Shown here: piece by piece, positions 25,411 through 34,478 of the stretch
Position numbering within the stretch: position 1 is the first letter of the stretch
Layout of the letters: each line of letters begins with the position of its first letter
Source: Paenibacillus tengchongensis
GTDB taxonomy: Bacteria; Bacillota; Bacilli; Paenibacillales; Paenibacillaceae
Assembly: GCF_008973665.1 (NCBI RefSeq)
Contig: NZ_WACP01000003.1
Location: forward strand, 280,794-344,793
DNA length: 64,000 bases
Direction of reading: 5' to 3'
The notes under the pieces: generated by a model
The model's database searches: none
Told to the model about the DNA's origin: nothing
What the model saw: only the letters and a program-made list of their open reading frames with translations
Position numbers and translations under genes: made by a program

Positions 25411-28119
25411 ATGGCAGTGTATCCATCCGCCGGCGGTTCTCTGCCCGAGCCAGATTCACCCGGGCCGGACGAGCCTAGAAGAGGCCGCTTAAAAATATTC
25501 TTCGGCTATGCGGCCGGCGTCGGCAAAACCTATGCCATGCTGAGCGAAGCCCATACGCTGCAAAAAGACGGCACCGAAGTCGTCGCCGGATATATTGAGC
25601 CGCATGTCCGGCCGGAGACGACGGCGCTGCTTGAAGGGCTGGAGCAGCTTCCGCCGTTTGAGCGGGCCGGCAAGGACAATGTGCAGCGCGAGTTCGATCT
25701 GGACGGCGCCATCCGCAGACGCCCGAAGCTGATTCTGCTGGATGAGCTGGCCCACACCAATCTGCCGGGCTGCCGCCACAAGAAGAGATACCAGGATGCG
25801 GAGGAGCTGCTGCGCGCCGGCATTGATGTCTATACCACTGTTAATGTCCAGCATATCGAAAGCCTGAAGGATGTCGTCGCCTCCATCACCGGAATATCCG
25901 TCAGGGAACGGATTCCCGACAGCCTGTTCGACAGTGCCGATCAGGTGGAGCTGGTGGATATTGAACCAGCTGAGCTGATCGGCCGGCTGCATAAGGGCAA
26001 GATTTACCGTGAAGAGCAGGCGCGCAAAGCGCTGACGCATTTTTTTGTCAAAGACAAGCTGATAGCCCTGCGTGAACTAGCGTTGCGGTATACCGCCGAC
26101 CGGGTGGGCCGGATTGCCATGCATGTTACCGGCAATAGCCTGCCCGGCGGTTACAATACGAAGGAGCACATTCTCGTCTGCCTCTCTTCGGCAGCCTCCA
26201 ACCGCAAGGTGATCCGCACCGCTGCAAGGATGGCCGATGCATTTCACGGCAATTTGACTGCGTTGTACGTAGAGAACTCGCAGAGCCGGGAGATGTACCC
26301 CCGCTTAAGGAATGAGCTAAGGCGCAATCTGCGGCTGGCCGAGCAGCTTGGCGCCCAGATCGCCACGGTCTACGGCGACGACATCCCGCTGCAGATCGCC
26401 GAATATGCCAGGGTGAGCCGGGTCTCCAAAATCGTGCTGGGCAAGTCGCCCAGCCGCCGCAGCTGGCTGCCGTCAGCCCATTTTGTCGACAAGCTGGCCG
26501 AGCTGGCGCCGAATATTGATATTCATATTATCCCCGACTCGGATGCCGCCCCTGCGTTCATCCGGCGAAAGCCGCGGCTCGTCGAGCCTCCGAAGCTCAC
26601 GTTGGCCGAGGGGCTGAAGACACTGGGCATCCTGGCCGCCTGCACTGCGGCGGGACTATGGTTCCGGTCGCTCGGTATCCGGGAAGCCAACATTATTACC
26701 TTGTATCTGCTGGGTGTGCTGCTGATCGCTACAGTTACCAGGGGGAGGCTATACAGTGCGGCTGCTTCCATCCTGAGCGTAGTGGTCTTCAATTTCCTGT
26801 TTACCGAGCCTTATTATTCGCTCCGTGCCTACGACTCGGGTTATCCAATTACCTTCATCGTGATGCTGACGGCTTCGTTTCTGACCGGCACGCTGACCAA
26901 GCGGGTCAAGGATCAGGCCCGTCAATCGGCACAGAAGGCCTATCGTACAGAGGTGCTCCTGGAGACCAGCCGGCTGCTGCAGCAGGCCAAGGATATTCCA
27001 TCCATCATGGAGGAGACGGCCCGGCAGCTGACAAAGCTGCTGGAACGAAGCGTTATGATTTATAACGTGGCCCGGGAGGGCCTCTCTGCGCCGCAGTTTT
27101 ATCCCAAAGACAGCACAGACAGTGACCCCGTATCATATACCAGCCCTAATGAACGCGCTGTGGCGGAGTGGGTGCTCCGCAACAATAAACGCGCCGGTGC
27201 GACCACCGATACCTTCTCGGCAGCGGAGTGCCTGTATCATGCGGTCCGCAGCGGCGATACTGTGTTCGCTGTTGCTGGTGTTGTAATTGGCAGCAGGGAG
27301 GAGGCGCTTGACGTCTTCGAGAAGAGCCTGATGATTGCCATGCTGGACGAATGTGCTTTGGCGCTGGAGAAGGAATATTTAAACGAACAGCAGAAGAGAG
27401 CTTCGCTGCAGATTCAGCAGGAACAGCTGCGCGCCAATCTGCTGCGGGCCATTTCCCATGACCTGCGCACGCCGCTTACCAGCATCTCCGGCAATGCGGG
27501 GATCTTGATCAGCAACTCTGCCGCGCTGAAGGAAGAGCAGAAACGGGAGCTGTACACGGACATTTATGATGATTCCATGTGGCTGTTCAATCTGGTGGAG
27601 AATCTCCTCTCCATCTCACGGATTGACAACGAAACGATCCAGCTGCAGCTGCAGGCGGAATTGCTGGAGGAAGTCATAGCCGAAGCGCTCCTGCACATTA
27701 ACCGGGCCGGGGCGGAGCATGTCATCCGGACAGAGCTTGGTGATGATCTGCTCATGGCCCGGATGGACCCGCGGCTGATCATCCAGGTGCTGATCAATCT
27801 GGTGGATAACGCCATCAAATACACGCAGCCGGGATCGCATATTACATTATCTGCCCGGCCGGAGGGCGGAATGATACGCGTGGAAGTGTCTGATGACGGA
27901 CCCGGCATTGCAGCCAGCGCGAAGGAGAAGCTGTTTGAAATGTTCTATACAGCGGACAACGGCCGCAGCGACGGACGCCGCGGCCTGGGACTTGGCTTGT
28001 TCCTGTGCAAAACGATTGTTAATGCCCACGGCGGCGTGATGACAGTGCGGGATAACCCGCCGCAGGGGACCGTGTTCAGCTTTACATTGCAGTCTGAGGA
28101 GGTGTCTATGGATGAATAA
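25411..28119 (+). CDS. kdpD: Sensor histidine kinase KdpD
   Basis: Senses potassium shortage or osmotic stress and phosphorylates KdpE. The 902-residue protein has the full domain order. A KdpD/Usp N-terminal part carries the Walker-like FGYAAGVGKTYAML and, later, a universal-stress domain (HILVCLSSAASNRKVIRTAARM). Four membrane helices lie about residues 400-500, then a GAF-like part. The kinase core has RAISHDLRTPLTSISGNAG (phosphorylated His) and NLVDNAIKYTQPGS, DDGPGIAASAKEKLF and RGLGLGLFLCKTIV. The ATG at 25411 is preferred; a GTG at 25372 would add 13 residues that look unlike the family. kdpE overlaps its end by 8 bp. Confidence 0.93.
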   Translation: MAVYPSAGGSLPEPDSPGPDEPRRGRLKIFFGYAAGVGKTYAMLSEAHTLQKDGTEVVAGYIEPHVRPETTALLEGLEQLPPFERAGKDNVQREFDLDGAIRRRPKLILLDELAHTNLPGCRHKKRYQDAEELLRAGIDVYTTVNVQHIESLKDVVASITGISVRERIPDSLFDSADQVELVDIEPAELIGRLHKGKIYREEQARKALTHFFVKDKLIALRELALRYTADRVGRIAMHVTGNSLPGGYNTKEHILVCLSSAASNRKVIRTAARMADAFHGNLTALYVENSQSREMYPRLRNELRRNLRLAEQLGAQIATVYGDDIPLQIAEYARVSRVSKIVLGKSPSRRSWLPSAHFVDKLAELAPNIDIHIIPDSDAAPAFIRRKPRLVEPPKLTLAEGLKTLGILAACTAAGLWFRSLGIREANIITLYLLGVLLIATVTRGRLYSAAASILSVVVFNFLFTEPYYSLRAYDSGYPITFIVMLTASFLTGTLTKRVKDQARQSAQKAYRTEVLLETSRLLQQAKDIPSIMEETARQLTKLLERSVMIYNVAREGLSAPQFYPKDSTDSDPVSYTSPNERAVAEWVLRNNKRAGATTDTFSAAECLYHAVRSGDTVFAVAGVVIGSREEALDVFEKSLMIAMLDECALALEKEYLNEQQKRASLQIQQEQLRANLLRAISHDLRTPLTSISGNAGILISNSAALKEEQKRELYTDIYDDSMWLFNLVENLLSISRIDNETIQLQLQAELLEEVIAEALLHINRAGAEHVIRTELGDDLLMARMDPRLIIQVLINLVDNAIKYTQPGSHITLSARPEGGMIRVEVSDDGPGIAASAKEKLFEMFYTADNGRSDGRRGLGLGLFLCKTIVNAHGGVMTVRDNPPQGTVFSFTLQSEEVSMDE

Positions 28120-28828
28120 ACCGTTAATTCTGGTCGTGGAGGACGACAAACCGATCCGCAAGCTGATCGGCACAACGCTGGAGACCCAAGGGTATAAATA
28201 TATTACAGCTGAAACCGGCGAGATTTCCATCATGGAGGCGGTCTCCAGACAGCCGGACATTATGATCCTCGATCTGGGTCTGCCTGACATGGACGGGGTG
28301 GAGATTATCCGCAAAGTGCGCGCATGGTCCAATCTGCCGATCATTGTCGTCAGCGCCCGGAACGAGGACCGCGACAAAATAGAGGCGCTGGACGCCGGCG
28401 CGGACGATTATCTGACCAAGCCCTTCAGTGTCGAAGAGCTGCTGGCCCGGCTGCGGGTGACGCTGCGGCGCATCCGTTATGACAGCGAGAAGCTGCCGAA
28501 GGATGCTTCCGTGTTCGTTAACGGCAATCTGCGCATTGATTATGCGGCGGGCTGCGTCTGGCTGGATGAGGAAGAGATTCATCTCACCCCGATTGAATAC
28601 AAGCTGCTGTGCCTGCTGGCCAAGAATGCGGGCAAGGTGCTGACCCACAATTATATCCTGCGTGAAGTTTGGGGGAGTGCAACATACGACGTTCCGGCCT
28701 TGCGGGTGTTTATGGCTACCCTCCGCAAAAAAATTGAGAAGGGCTCTGCTCCGGTCAAGCATATACAGACGCATATCGGAGTAGGTTACCGGATGCTGCA
28801 GGCCGGTGGCGACGACAAGGCCGTCTGA
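28112..28828 (+). CDS. kdpE: Response regulator KdpE (OmpR family)
   Basis: A 238-residue OmpR-type regulator that activates kdpFABC. The receiver domain has the acidic pair VEDDKPI, phosphorylation site LDLGLPDMDG, the VVSAR Ser and TKPF Lys. The winged-helix domain (about residues 135-230) has HLTPIEYKLLCLLAKNAGKVLTH, DVPALRVFMATLRKKIE and HIQTHIGVGYRML. It overlaps kdpD by 8 bp and is followed by a perfect 19-bp terminator 165 bp later. The direct-repeat sites at 25286, 29396 and 29648 are its likely targets. Confidence 0.95.
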   Translation: MNKPLILVVEDDKPIRKLIGTTLETQGYKYITAETGEISIMEAVSRQPDIMILDLGLPDMDGVEIIRKVRAWSNLPIIVVSARNEDRDKIEALDAGADDYLTKPFSVEELLARLRVTLRRIRYDSEKLPKDASVFVNGNLRIDYAAGCVWLDEEEIHLTPIEYKLLCLLAKNAGKVLTHNYILREVWGSATYDVPALRVFMATLRKKIEKGSAPVKHIQTHIGVGYRMLQAGGDDKAV

Positions 28829-28993
28829 GCTGCACCGGCATGAGGCGGCAAGGAAGCGTACGGATTGAAGCAGGCGGAAGAGGCTTGTGCAGATTATGGC
28901 GGTTCTGCCCGGATGCTGCGGCATAGTAGTATGGATACCCTGAATCTGACATACGGGTGGACGAGTTTGAACAATAATAGCTATTGGGAACTG

Positions 28994-29041
28994 GAAGCTG
29001 CCCCTAAGCCATGAAATGGCTTAGGGGCAGCTTCGTTTTTT
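28994..29041 (+). terminator. Strong intrinsic terminator after kdpDE
   Basis: A perfect 19-bp stem (GAAGCTGCCCCTAAGCCAT and its complement) closes a GAA loop, followed by CG and six T. The 28829-28993 stretch before it holds no gene I can support. Confidence 0.93.
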
Positions 29042-29054
29042 GCCGCAAGTACAT

Positions 29055-29255
29055 CTAGTTTCTAGTTGGATTTTGGCACACTAATTTAGTTGTTTTTACC
29101 GATTGGAAACATCTAAGTGGATTATCGCATCTTAATTTGGACAATTCTGACGTCATCAAAGATTGTCGTCCCTATTAAGTGGCGGGTATCCAACTAAATT
29201 TGCCGCAAGCGCCATACAGGTGAAATTAGGTAGCGATTTTCCAACTAAATAAGTT
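29055..29255. repeat. Degenerate intergenic repeats around TTTAGTTGG / CCAACTAAA
   Basis: Two units of about 50 bp line up in part (CTAGTTGGATTTTGGCACACTAATTT near 29058 and CTAAGTGGATTATCGCATCTTAATTT near 29112, given here as separate pieces under alignment). Inverted copies TCCAACTAAAT occur near 29188 and 29241. No ORF is present. It looks like a scattered intergenic repeat family rather than a gene. Confidence 0.45.
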
Positions 29256-29329
29256 CAGTACAAGAAACAAAGGTACCCTGGAGGTAGCATTGCCTTTCCC
29301 GGAACATACCTGGATCGCCCCCATGCTAA

Positions 29330-29352
29330 AGCCCCACTATGAGGGGCTATTT
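29330..29352 (+). terminator. Weak terminator-like hairpin before the kdp promoters
   Basis: AGCCCC pairs with GGGGCT around ACTATGA, followed by ATTTCG. The stem is short and the T tract poor. It may insulate the kdp promoters from upstream transcription. Confidence 0.35.
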
Positions 29353-29395
29353 CGCTTTGTCCGCTTTTTCTCCGGCTCTCAGCATCAGCGGATGA

Positions 29396-29462
29396 TCTTA
29401 AGAGATTCTTTATGCCCCCGAGGCAAACCCTAACCCTAAACCAATTATGCCGGTGTTACGCT
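29396..29462 (+). promoter_or_regulatory. kdp promoter module A with candidate KdpE box
   Basis: TCTTAA at 29396 and TCTTTA at 29407 form an 11-bp direct repeat. GGCAAACCCTAA starts at 29422 and the -10-like TACGCT is at 29457-29462. It aligns without gaps to module B (29648-29714) over 67 bp, about two thirds identical. It precedes the first small ORF (ATG 29513). Confidence 0.55.
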
Positions 29463-29512
29463 TGATTCTGGGGACACAACCCGATGACCGATAAGCGAAA
29501 GAAGGCTGTGTG

Positions 29513-29653
29513 ATGGATGCTTTTTTGCAGAATGTAGGAATGATCTCGATCATCTTCGCGGTGCTGCTTGCCGCCAAAAGGGTTTTCGACCGCGCTGATC
29601 TGCGCAGAGCCGGCAGCTATGAGGATGCGGAAGAGGAGGAGAAGAAATCTTAA
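29513..29653 (+). CDS. Small kdp-leader membrane protein, 46 residues
   Basis: The peptide starts MDAFLQNVGMISIIFAVLLAAKRV, one membrane-spanning segment, and ends in a highly charged tail (RADLRRAGSYEDAEEEEKKS). It lies under kdp promoter module A, 220 bp before kdpF. The upstream sequence (GAAAGAAGG) could serve as a ribosome binding site. I do not recognise a family. Position and membrane character suggest a small partner or regulator of the Kdp pump, or an upstream ORF. Module B begins inside its last codons. Confidence 0.5.
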   Translation: MDAFLQNVGMISIIFAVLLAAKRVFDRADLRRAGSYEDAEEEEKKS

Positions 29654-29714
29654 TGCGCTCTTAATTCTTCAAGGGCAAACCCTAATCCTGAACTAACGGC
29701 GCAAGTGGTACGCT
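29648..29714 (+). promoter_or_regulatory. kdp promoter module B with candidate KdpE box
   Basis: TCTTAATGCGCTCTTAAT (29648-29665) is the direct repeat, GGCAAACCCTAA starts at 29674 and TACGCT lies at 29709-29714. Distances equal those of module A to the base. It overlaps the end of the first small ORF and precedes the second one (ATG 29768) by the same distance as module A precedes the first. Confidence 0.6.
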
Positions 29715-29767
29715 TTACCGGAAGTCATCTGAAGGAAGTTATTCAAGCGGAAGAGGAGTGAAGGGCA

Positions 29768-29878
29768 ATGATGGATGTGTACATGACAGTGTCGCTGGCG
29801 GTGATCTTCGGGCTGTTCGCTGCCTTTGCAGAGTGGTGCGGGCAGATTACCCGCAGGCAGGGAGGCGAAGATCAATGA
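29768..29878 (+). CDS. Second small kdp-leader membrane protein, 36 residues
   Basis: The peptide reads MMDVYMTVSLAVIFGLFAAF, then AEWCGQITRRQGGEDQ: one membrane segment and a polar end. GAGGAGTGAAGGGC provides a binding site. Its stop overlaps the kdpF start (ATGA), so the two are coupled. It lies under promoter module B and is co-transcribed with kdpFABC. No family recognised; like the 46-residue ORF it may be a small accessory subunit. Confidence 0.55.
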   Translation: MMDVYMTVSLAVIFGLFAAFAEWCGQITRRQGGEDQ

Positions 29879-29952
29879 GCCTGGTCATGATCGCAACCGT
29901 CTTGCTGTTTCTGTATCTGGTATACGCCCTGATCCATCCTGAGCAATTCTAG
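29875..29952 (+). CDS. kdpF: Potassium-transporting ATPase small subunit KdpF
   Basis: A 25-residue hydrophobic peptide (MSLVMIATVLLFLYLVYALI, then HPEQF). KdpF peptides are about this size and share the pattern of one helix followed by a P-x-x-F end; they stabilise the KdpABC complex in the membrane. It begins in the ATGA overlap with the preceding small ORF and lies 46 bp before kdpA. Confidence 0.85.
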   Translation: MSLVMIATVLLFLYLVYALIHPEQF

Positions 29953-29998
29953 AGAACGGAAGTAACGCGCGCAGGGCATATTTAAGGAGGGTCTATTT

Positions 29999-31675
29999 GT
30001 GGGGATTGTGCAAATTATTGTTGTTATAGCCATACTGGTACTGCTGGTCAAGCCGGTGGGAACTTATTTATATTATGTGTTCTCGGGGGAAACTAACCGT
30101 TCGGACCGTGTATTCGGCGGCATCGAACGCGGGATCTACAAGCTGAGCGGTCTGAGCCGGCGGGAGGAGATGTCCTGGAAAAAATATGCGCTTAGCTTCT
30201 TGTTCACCAATATTACGCTGGTTGCCTTCGGCTACATGGTGCTGCGCCTGCAAGGCTCTCTGCCGCTGAACCCCAACGGCACCGGGGCCATGGAGCAGAG
30301 CCTGACCTTTAATACCGTCATCAGCTTCATCACCAATACCAATCTGCAGCATTACAGCGGCGAGACCGGCCTTTCCTACCTCTCGCAGATTGTGGTCATC
30401 ACCATGCTGATGTTCACTTCAGCGGCGAGCGGGTTTGCCGTTGCGGCCGCGTTTGTACGCGGAATAACCGGCAGACAGTCGCTGGGTAACTTCTTCGAGG
30501 ATTTCGTCAAGGCGCATACCCGGGTGTTCCTGCCGGCAGCCCTGCTGATGACGCTGGTGCTCGTGGCGCTGCAGGTGCCGCAGACGCTGAAGCCGACGCT
30601 GGAGGTCGCCACGCTCGAAGGAGGAACACAGCAAATCGCTGTCGGACCGGTGGCCTCGCTGGAGTCCATCAAGCATCTGGGCACGAACGGCGGAGGCTTC
30701 TTCGGAGCCAACTCGGCCCATCCGTTCGAGAATCCGTCCCCACTGACCAACGTCATCGAGATTCTGGCCATGTGGACGCTGCCGGCGTCACTGCCGTATA
30801 TGTACGGCTTGTTCGCCAGGAACAAACGCCAGGGCTGGGGCATATTCGCAGCCATGATGACCTTGTTCGTCCTGCTGCTGTCGCTGAACTATTATGCCGA
30901 GATGAAAGGCAATCCCCAAATTAACGCCATGGGAATAGACGTCTCGCAGGGCAGCATGGAGGGCAAGGAGGTGCGGTTTGGTGCACCTCAGTCCGCACTG
31001 TTTACAGCGGTAACGACGGCAGCCACGACAGGCAGCGTCAACAACATGCATGATACGCAGACGCCGCTCGGCAGCATTACCCCGCTGGCGCTGATGATGC
31101 TGAACAATGTGTTCGGCGGCAAAGGCGTCGGGCTGATGAACATGCTGATGTACGCACTCCTCGCCGTCTTCCTCTGCGGCCTAATGGTCGGCAGGACACC
31201 GGAATTTCTCGGGCGGAAGATTGAAGCCAGGGAGATGAAGCTCGTCGCAGTCGCCATACTCATTCATCCGCTGATCATTCTGGCACCCACGGCCGCTGCT
31301 TTCCTGACCGATCTCGGGCAAGGATCGATCACGAATCCGGGCTACCACGGGTTAACCCAGGTGCTGTATGAGTATGTGTCCTCTGCGGCGAACAACGGCT
31401 CCGGCTTTGAAGGACTCGCCGACAATACCGTGTTCTGGAATGTGACCACCGGAGTGGTGATGCTGCTCGGACGTTATGTTTCCATCATAGCCCTGCTGGC
31501 AGTCGCAGGCTCGCTGAGGAAGAAGCAGCCTGTTCCGGAGACGATCGGAACCTTCCGCACGGACAACGGCTTGTTCACAGGCATTCTGATCGGTACAGTG
31601 CTGATTATCGGCGCCCTGACGTTCCTGCCGGTCATCGTGCTGGGGCCCATCGCCGAACATTTGACATTATGGTAA
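29999..31675 (+). CDS. kdpA: Potassium-transporting ATPase subunit KdpA
   Basis: The potassium-binding, channel-like subunit of the Kdp pump, 558 residues with about ten membrane helices. Selectivity-filter regions are conserved: [10 protein letters not shown] in the first repeat and [19 protein letters not shown] in the second, with NNGSGFEGL in the last. GTG start with AAGGAGG upstream. The pump takes up potassium at very low outside levels using ATP hydrolysed by KdpB. kdpB follows 16 bp later. Confidence 0.96.
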   Translation: MGIVQIIVVIAILVLLVKPVGTYLYYVFSGETNRSDRVFGGIERGIYKLSGLSRREEMSWKKYALSFLFTNITLVAFGYMVLRLQGSLPLNPNGTGAMEQSLTFNTVISFITNTNLQHYSGETGLSYLSQIVVITMLMFTSAASGFAVAAAFVRGITGRQSLGNFFEDFVKAHTRVFLPAALLMTLVLVALQVPQTLKPTLEVATLEGGTQQIAVGPVASLESIKHLGTNGGGFFGANSAHPFENPSPLTNVIEILAMWTLPASLPYMYGLFARNKRQGWGIFAAMMTLFVLLLSLNYYAEMKGNPQINAMGIDVSQGSMEGKEVRFGAPQSALFTAVTTAATTGSVNNMHDTQTPLGSITPLALMMLNNVFGGKGVGLMNMLMYALLAVFLCGLMVGRTPEFLGRKIEAREMKLVAVAILIHPLIILAPTAAAFLTDLGQGSITNPGYHGLTQVLYEYVSSAANNGSGFEGLADNTVFWNVTTGVVMLLGRYVSIIALLAVAGSLRKKQPVPETIGTFRTDNGLFTGILIGTVLIIGALTFLPVIVLGPIAEHLTLW

Positions 31676-31691
31676 GAGAGGGAGAACCAAG

Positions 31692-33725
31692 ATGAGTAAA
31701 GTAGAGAAAAAGCAGCTCCTGACCGGACCCATCCTCCGCAGCGCCGTTAAAGACAGCTTCGTGAAGCTGAATCCTGTCATTATGATGAAGAACCCGGTGA
31801 TGTTTGTCGTAGAGCTGGGGACCCTGATCGTCCTGCTGATGGTCCTGGCGCCCGGTTATTTCGGAGCCGAGGACGCGATTGGCTTCAATATCGCCGTCTT
31901 CATCATCCTGCTCTTCACGGTGCTGTTCGCCAATTTCGCCGAAGCGCTGGCCGAAGGCCGCGGCAAGGCCCAGGCGGATACGCTGAAGAAGACGAAGCAG
32001 GATATAGCCGCCAATAAGCTCAGCGGCGGAAGTCTTAAGGTAGTTTCTTCATCCGAGCTGCGTAAAGGCGATATCGTCGTGGTCAGCCAAGGCGAGCTCA
32101 TTCCTGGCGACGGGGAAGTGATCGAAGGCCTAGCCTCTGTAGACGAGTCGGCCATTACCGGAGAATCGGCTCCGGTGATCAAAGAAGCCGGAGGGGATTT
32201 CAATTCGGTGACGGGCGGCACCCGGGTCGTCAGCGACGAGATTAAGGTCCGGATCACCAGCGACCCCGGCGAATCGTTCCTCGACCGGATGATCTCGCTG
32301 GTCGAAGGGGCCAAACGCCAGAAGACGCCGAACGAAATCGCGCTGAACACACTGCTGATCAGCCTGACGATCATTTTCCTGATCGTTGTGGTTACCCTGC
32401 GCCCGATAGCTTCGTATTTGAACGTGGAGCTGGAGATTCCGGTTCTGATCGCCCTGCTGGTCTGTCTGATTCCAACCACCATCGGCGGATTGCTCTCCGC
32501 TATCGGGATTGCCGGGATGGACCGGGTAACGCAGTTCAACGTGCTGGCTATGTCCGGCAAGGCCGTCGAAGCCGCCGGCGACATTAACACGATGATACTC
32601 GACAAGACGGGGACGATTACCTTCGGCAACCGGATGGCCAGTGAGTTCATTCCGGCAGGCGGTTCCGGCGAAGAGGAAGTGGCCGTCTGGGCCGCCGTCA
32701 GCTCGCTGGGGGATGAAACGCCCGAGGGCCGTTCAGTACTTGAACTGACGAAGCGGCTGGGCTACAGCTATGACGGCGGGATAGCAGAGCACGGGGAATT
32801 CATTGAGTTCCGTGCCGAGACCCGGATGAGCGGGCTGGATCTGGCCGATGGCCGCAAGGTACGCAAAGGTGCGGTGGATTCTATAAAAGCATGGGTCGTT
32901 GCCCAAGGCGGAAGCATCCCCGAACATCTGGAGCAGCTGTCAAGCCGCATCGCCGGCAAAGGAGGAACACCGCTGGCGGTTGCCGTGGACCATAAGATCT
33001 ACGGGCTAATCTACTTAAAGGACACCGTCAAGCCCGGCATGAAGGAGCGCTTCGACGAGCTGCGCCGGATGGGAATCCGGACCATTATGTGTACAGGCGA
33101 CAATCCGCTGACGGCAGCGACCATTGCTGCTGAAGCTGGCGTGGACGGATTTATTGCCGAGAGCACGCCGGAGAATAAGATCGAGGTCATCCGCCGCGAG
33201 CAGCAGGAAGGCAAGCTGGTGGCGATGACCGGTGACGGCACGAACGACGCGCCGGCGCTGGCTCAGGCCGATGTCGGGCTGGCGATGAACAGCGGCACAA
33301 CAGCCGCGAAGGAAGCGGCGAACATGGTAGATCTTGATTCCGACCCCTCCAAGATTATCGAGGTGGTCGCTATCGGCAAGCAGCTGCTGATGACCCGCGG
33401 CGCGTTGACTACGTTCAGTATTTCGAACGATATCGCCAAATATTTTGCCATTATTCCCGCGATGTTCACATTGGCGATCCCTGAGATGGAGAGGTTGAAT
33501 ATTATGGGGCTAGGTTCGCCGAATTCAGCGATTCTGTCCGCTCTGATCTTCAATGCGGTCATTATTCCGCTGCTGATCCCGCTGGCCATGAAGGGCGTAT
33601 CCTATAAGCCGATGAGCTCGACAAGCCTGCTGCGGCGCAATATCTTTGTCTATGGGCTCGGAGGGATTCTGGTCCCGTTTGTGGGCATCAAGCTGATTGA
33701 TCTGGTGGTCAGCCTCTGGATTTAG
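31692..33725 (+). CDS. kdpB: Potassium-transporting ATPase subunit KdpB (P-type ATPase)
   Basis: The energy-coupling P-type ATPase, 677 residues. The phosphorylated Asp is in [11 protein letters not shown] (about residue 303), the actuator loop is ITGESAPV, the hinge [12 protein letters not shown], and the membrane motif [21 protein letters not shown], all intact. Membrane helices lie near residues 30-80, 215-275 and 580-677. ATG with GAGAGGGAG upstream. It works with KdpA, C and F in the cytoplasmic membrane. Confidence 0.97.
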   Translation: MSKVEKKQLLTGPILRSAVKDSFVKLNPVIMMKNPVMFVVELGTLIVLLMVLAPGYFGAEDAIGFNIAVFIILLFTVLFANFAEALAEGRGKAQADTLKKTKQDIAANKLSGGSLKVVSSSELRKGDIVVVSQGELIPGDGEVIEGLASVDESAITGESAPVIKEAGGDFNSVTGGTRVVSDEIKVRITSDPGESFLDRMISLVEGAKRQKTPNEIALNTLLISLTIIFLIVVVTLRPIASYLNVELEIPVLIALLVCLIPTTIGGLLSAIGIAGMDRVTQFNVLAMSGKAVEAAGDINTMILDKTGTITFGNRMASEFIPAGGSGEEEVAVWAAVSSLGDETPEGRSVLELTKRLGYSYDGGIAEHGEFIEFRAETRMSGLDLADGRKVRKGAVDSIKAWVVAQGGSIPEHLEQLSSRIAGKGGTPLAVAVDHKIYGLIYLKDTVKPGMKERFDELRRMGIRTIMCTGDNPLTAATIAAEAGVDGFIAESTPENKIEVIRREQQEGKLVAMTGDGTNDAPALAQADVGLAMNSGTTAAKEAANMVDLDSDPSKIIEVVAIGKQLLMTRGALTTFSISNDIAKYFAIIPAMFTLAIPEMERLNIMGLGSPNSAILSALIFNAVIIPLLIPLAMKGVSYKPMSSTSLLRRNIFVYGLGGILVPFVGIKLIDLVVSLWI

Positions 33726-33775
33726 GCTTGGAGCAGCTTACGTTCGGAATTGTAAAGTGAAAGGATGTATCCATA

Positions 33776-34396
33776 ATGGCTAATTTAAACACACAGCCGG
33801 TTCCGCGCAGCGGCATCTCCACGGCTTCCTATCTGCTGAGCATTGTCAGACTTGCCCTGATCTTCATTGTACTGTGCGGGCTGGTCTATCCGCTTGTATC
33901 AACGGGGCTGGCTCAAGTACTGATGCCCTCGCAGGCGGGGGGAAGCCTGCTGAAGGACAGCGGCGGCAAGGTGATCGGCTCCGAGCTGATCGGACAGCAG
34001 TTTACGGACGCTGCCCTGTTCCAAAGCCGGATTTCCAGTATCGGATATAAAGCCGAAGCCTCCGGCTCGAACAACTACGGCCCGGGCAATCCAGATATGT
34101 TGCAGCGCACGGCGGATGCCGTCAAGGAATGGCAGGCGGCCAATCCGCAGGTCCCGCTGAGCGGGCTGCCGGTTGATCTGGTGACGAACTCCGGTTCCGG
34201 CCTCGATCCGCATATTTCACCGGAGGGGGCTATGGTGCAGGTGCCGAGAGTCAGCAGTCTGACCGGGATTCCGGCGGCAGAGCTGGAAGCCTTAGTGAAT
34301 GAATATACCGAAGGGCGCGATTTGGGGATCTTCGGCGAGAAGCGGGTTAATGTCTTGAAGCTGAATTTGGCACTGATGGAGCGGAAGGGGTTGTAA
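33776..34396 (+). CDS. kdpC: Potassium-transporting ATPase subunit KdpC
   Basis: A 206-residue single-span subunit that holds KdpA and KdpB together and helps ATP binding. The membrane helix (about residues 20-48) reads LSIVRLALIFIVLCGLVYPLV. The outer or inner domain has the family segments GSELIGQQF, RISSIGYKAEASGSNNYGP and SGSGLDPHISPEGA. The ribosome binding site is AAAGGATG. It ends the kdp operon; no obvious terminator lies between it and the next promoter. Confidence 0.95.
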   Translation: MANLNTQPVPRSGISTASYLLSIVRLALIFIVLCGLVYPLVSTGLAQVLMPSQAGGSLLKDSGGKVIGSELIGQQFTDAALFQSRISSIGYKAEASGSNNYGPGNPDMLQRTADAVKEWQAANPQVPLSGLPVDLVTNSGSGLDPHISPEGAMVQVPRVSSLTGIPAAELEALVNEYTEGRDLGIFGEKRVNVLKLNLALMERKGL

Positions 34397-34416
34397 ATTT
34401 TACTGAACCTAAAAGT

Positions 34417-34445
34417 TTGACAGTACGTGCGCTCCTGATAAGATA
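34417..34445 (+). promoter_or_regulatory. Promoter of the metallo-beta-lactamase-fold gene
   Basis: TTGACA at 34417-34422, and TAAGAT/AAGATA boxes at 34439-34445 with a 16-17 base spacer. It lies 34 bp before the start codon region and just past kdpC. Confidence 0.5.
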
Positions 34446-34478
34446 GAGTAGACGAACATGAGAGGAGCGTGACGTGAA

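Noticed and set aside
29396..29760. c-di-AMP (ydaO) or c-di-GMP riboswitch in the kdp leader, suggested by GGCAAACC and the kdp context
   Set aside because: The conserved blocks and pairings of these riboswitches are missing. The shared sequence ends in a -10 box and starts with an 11-bp direct repeat, so a promoter fits better.
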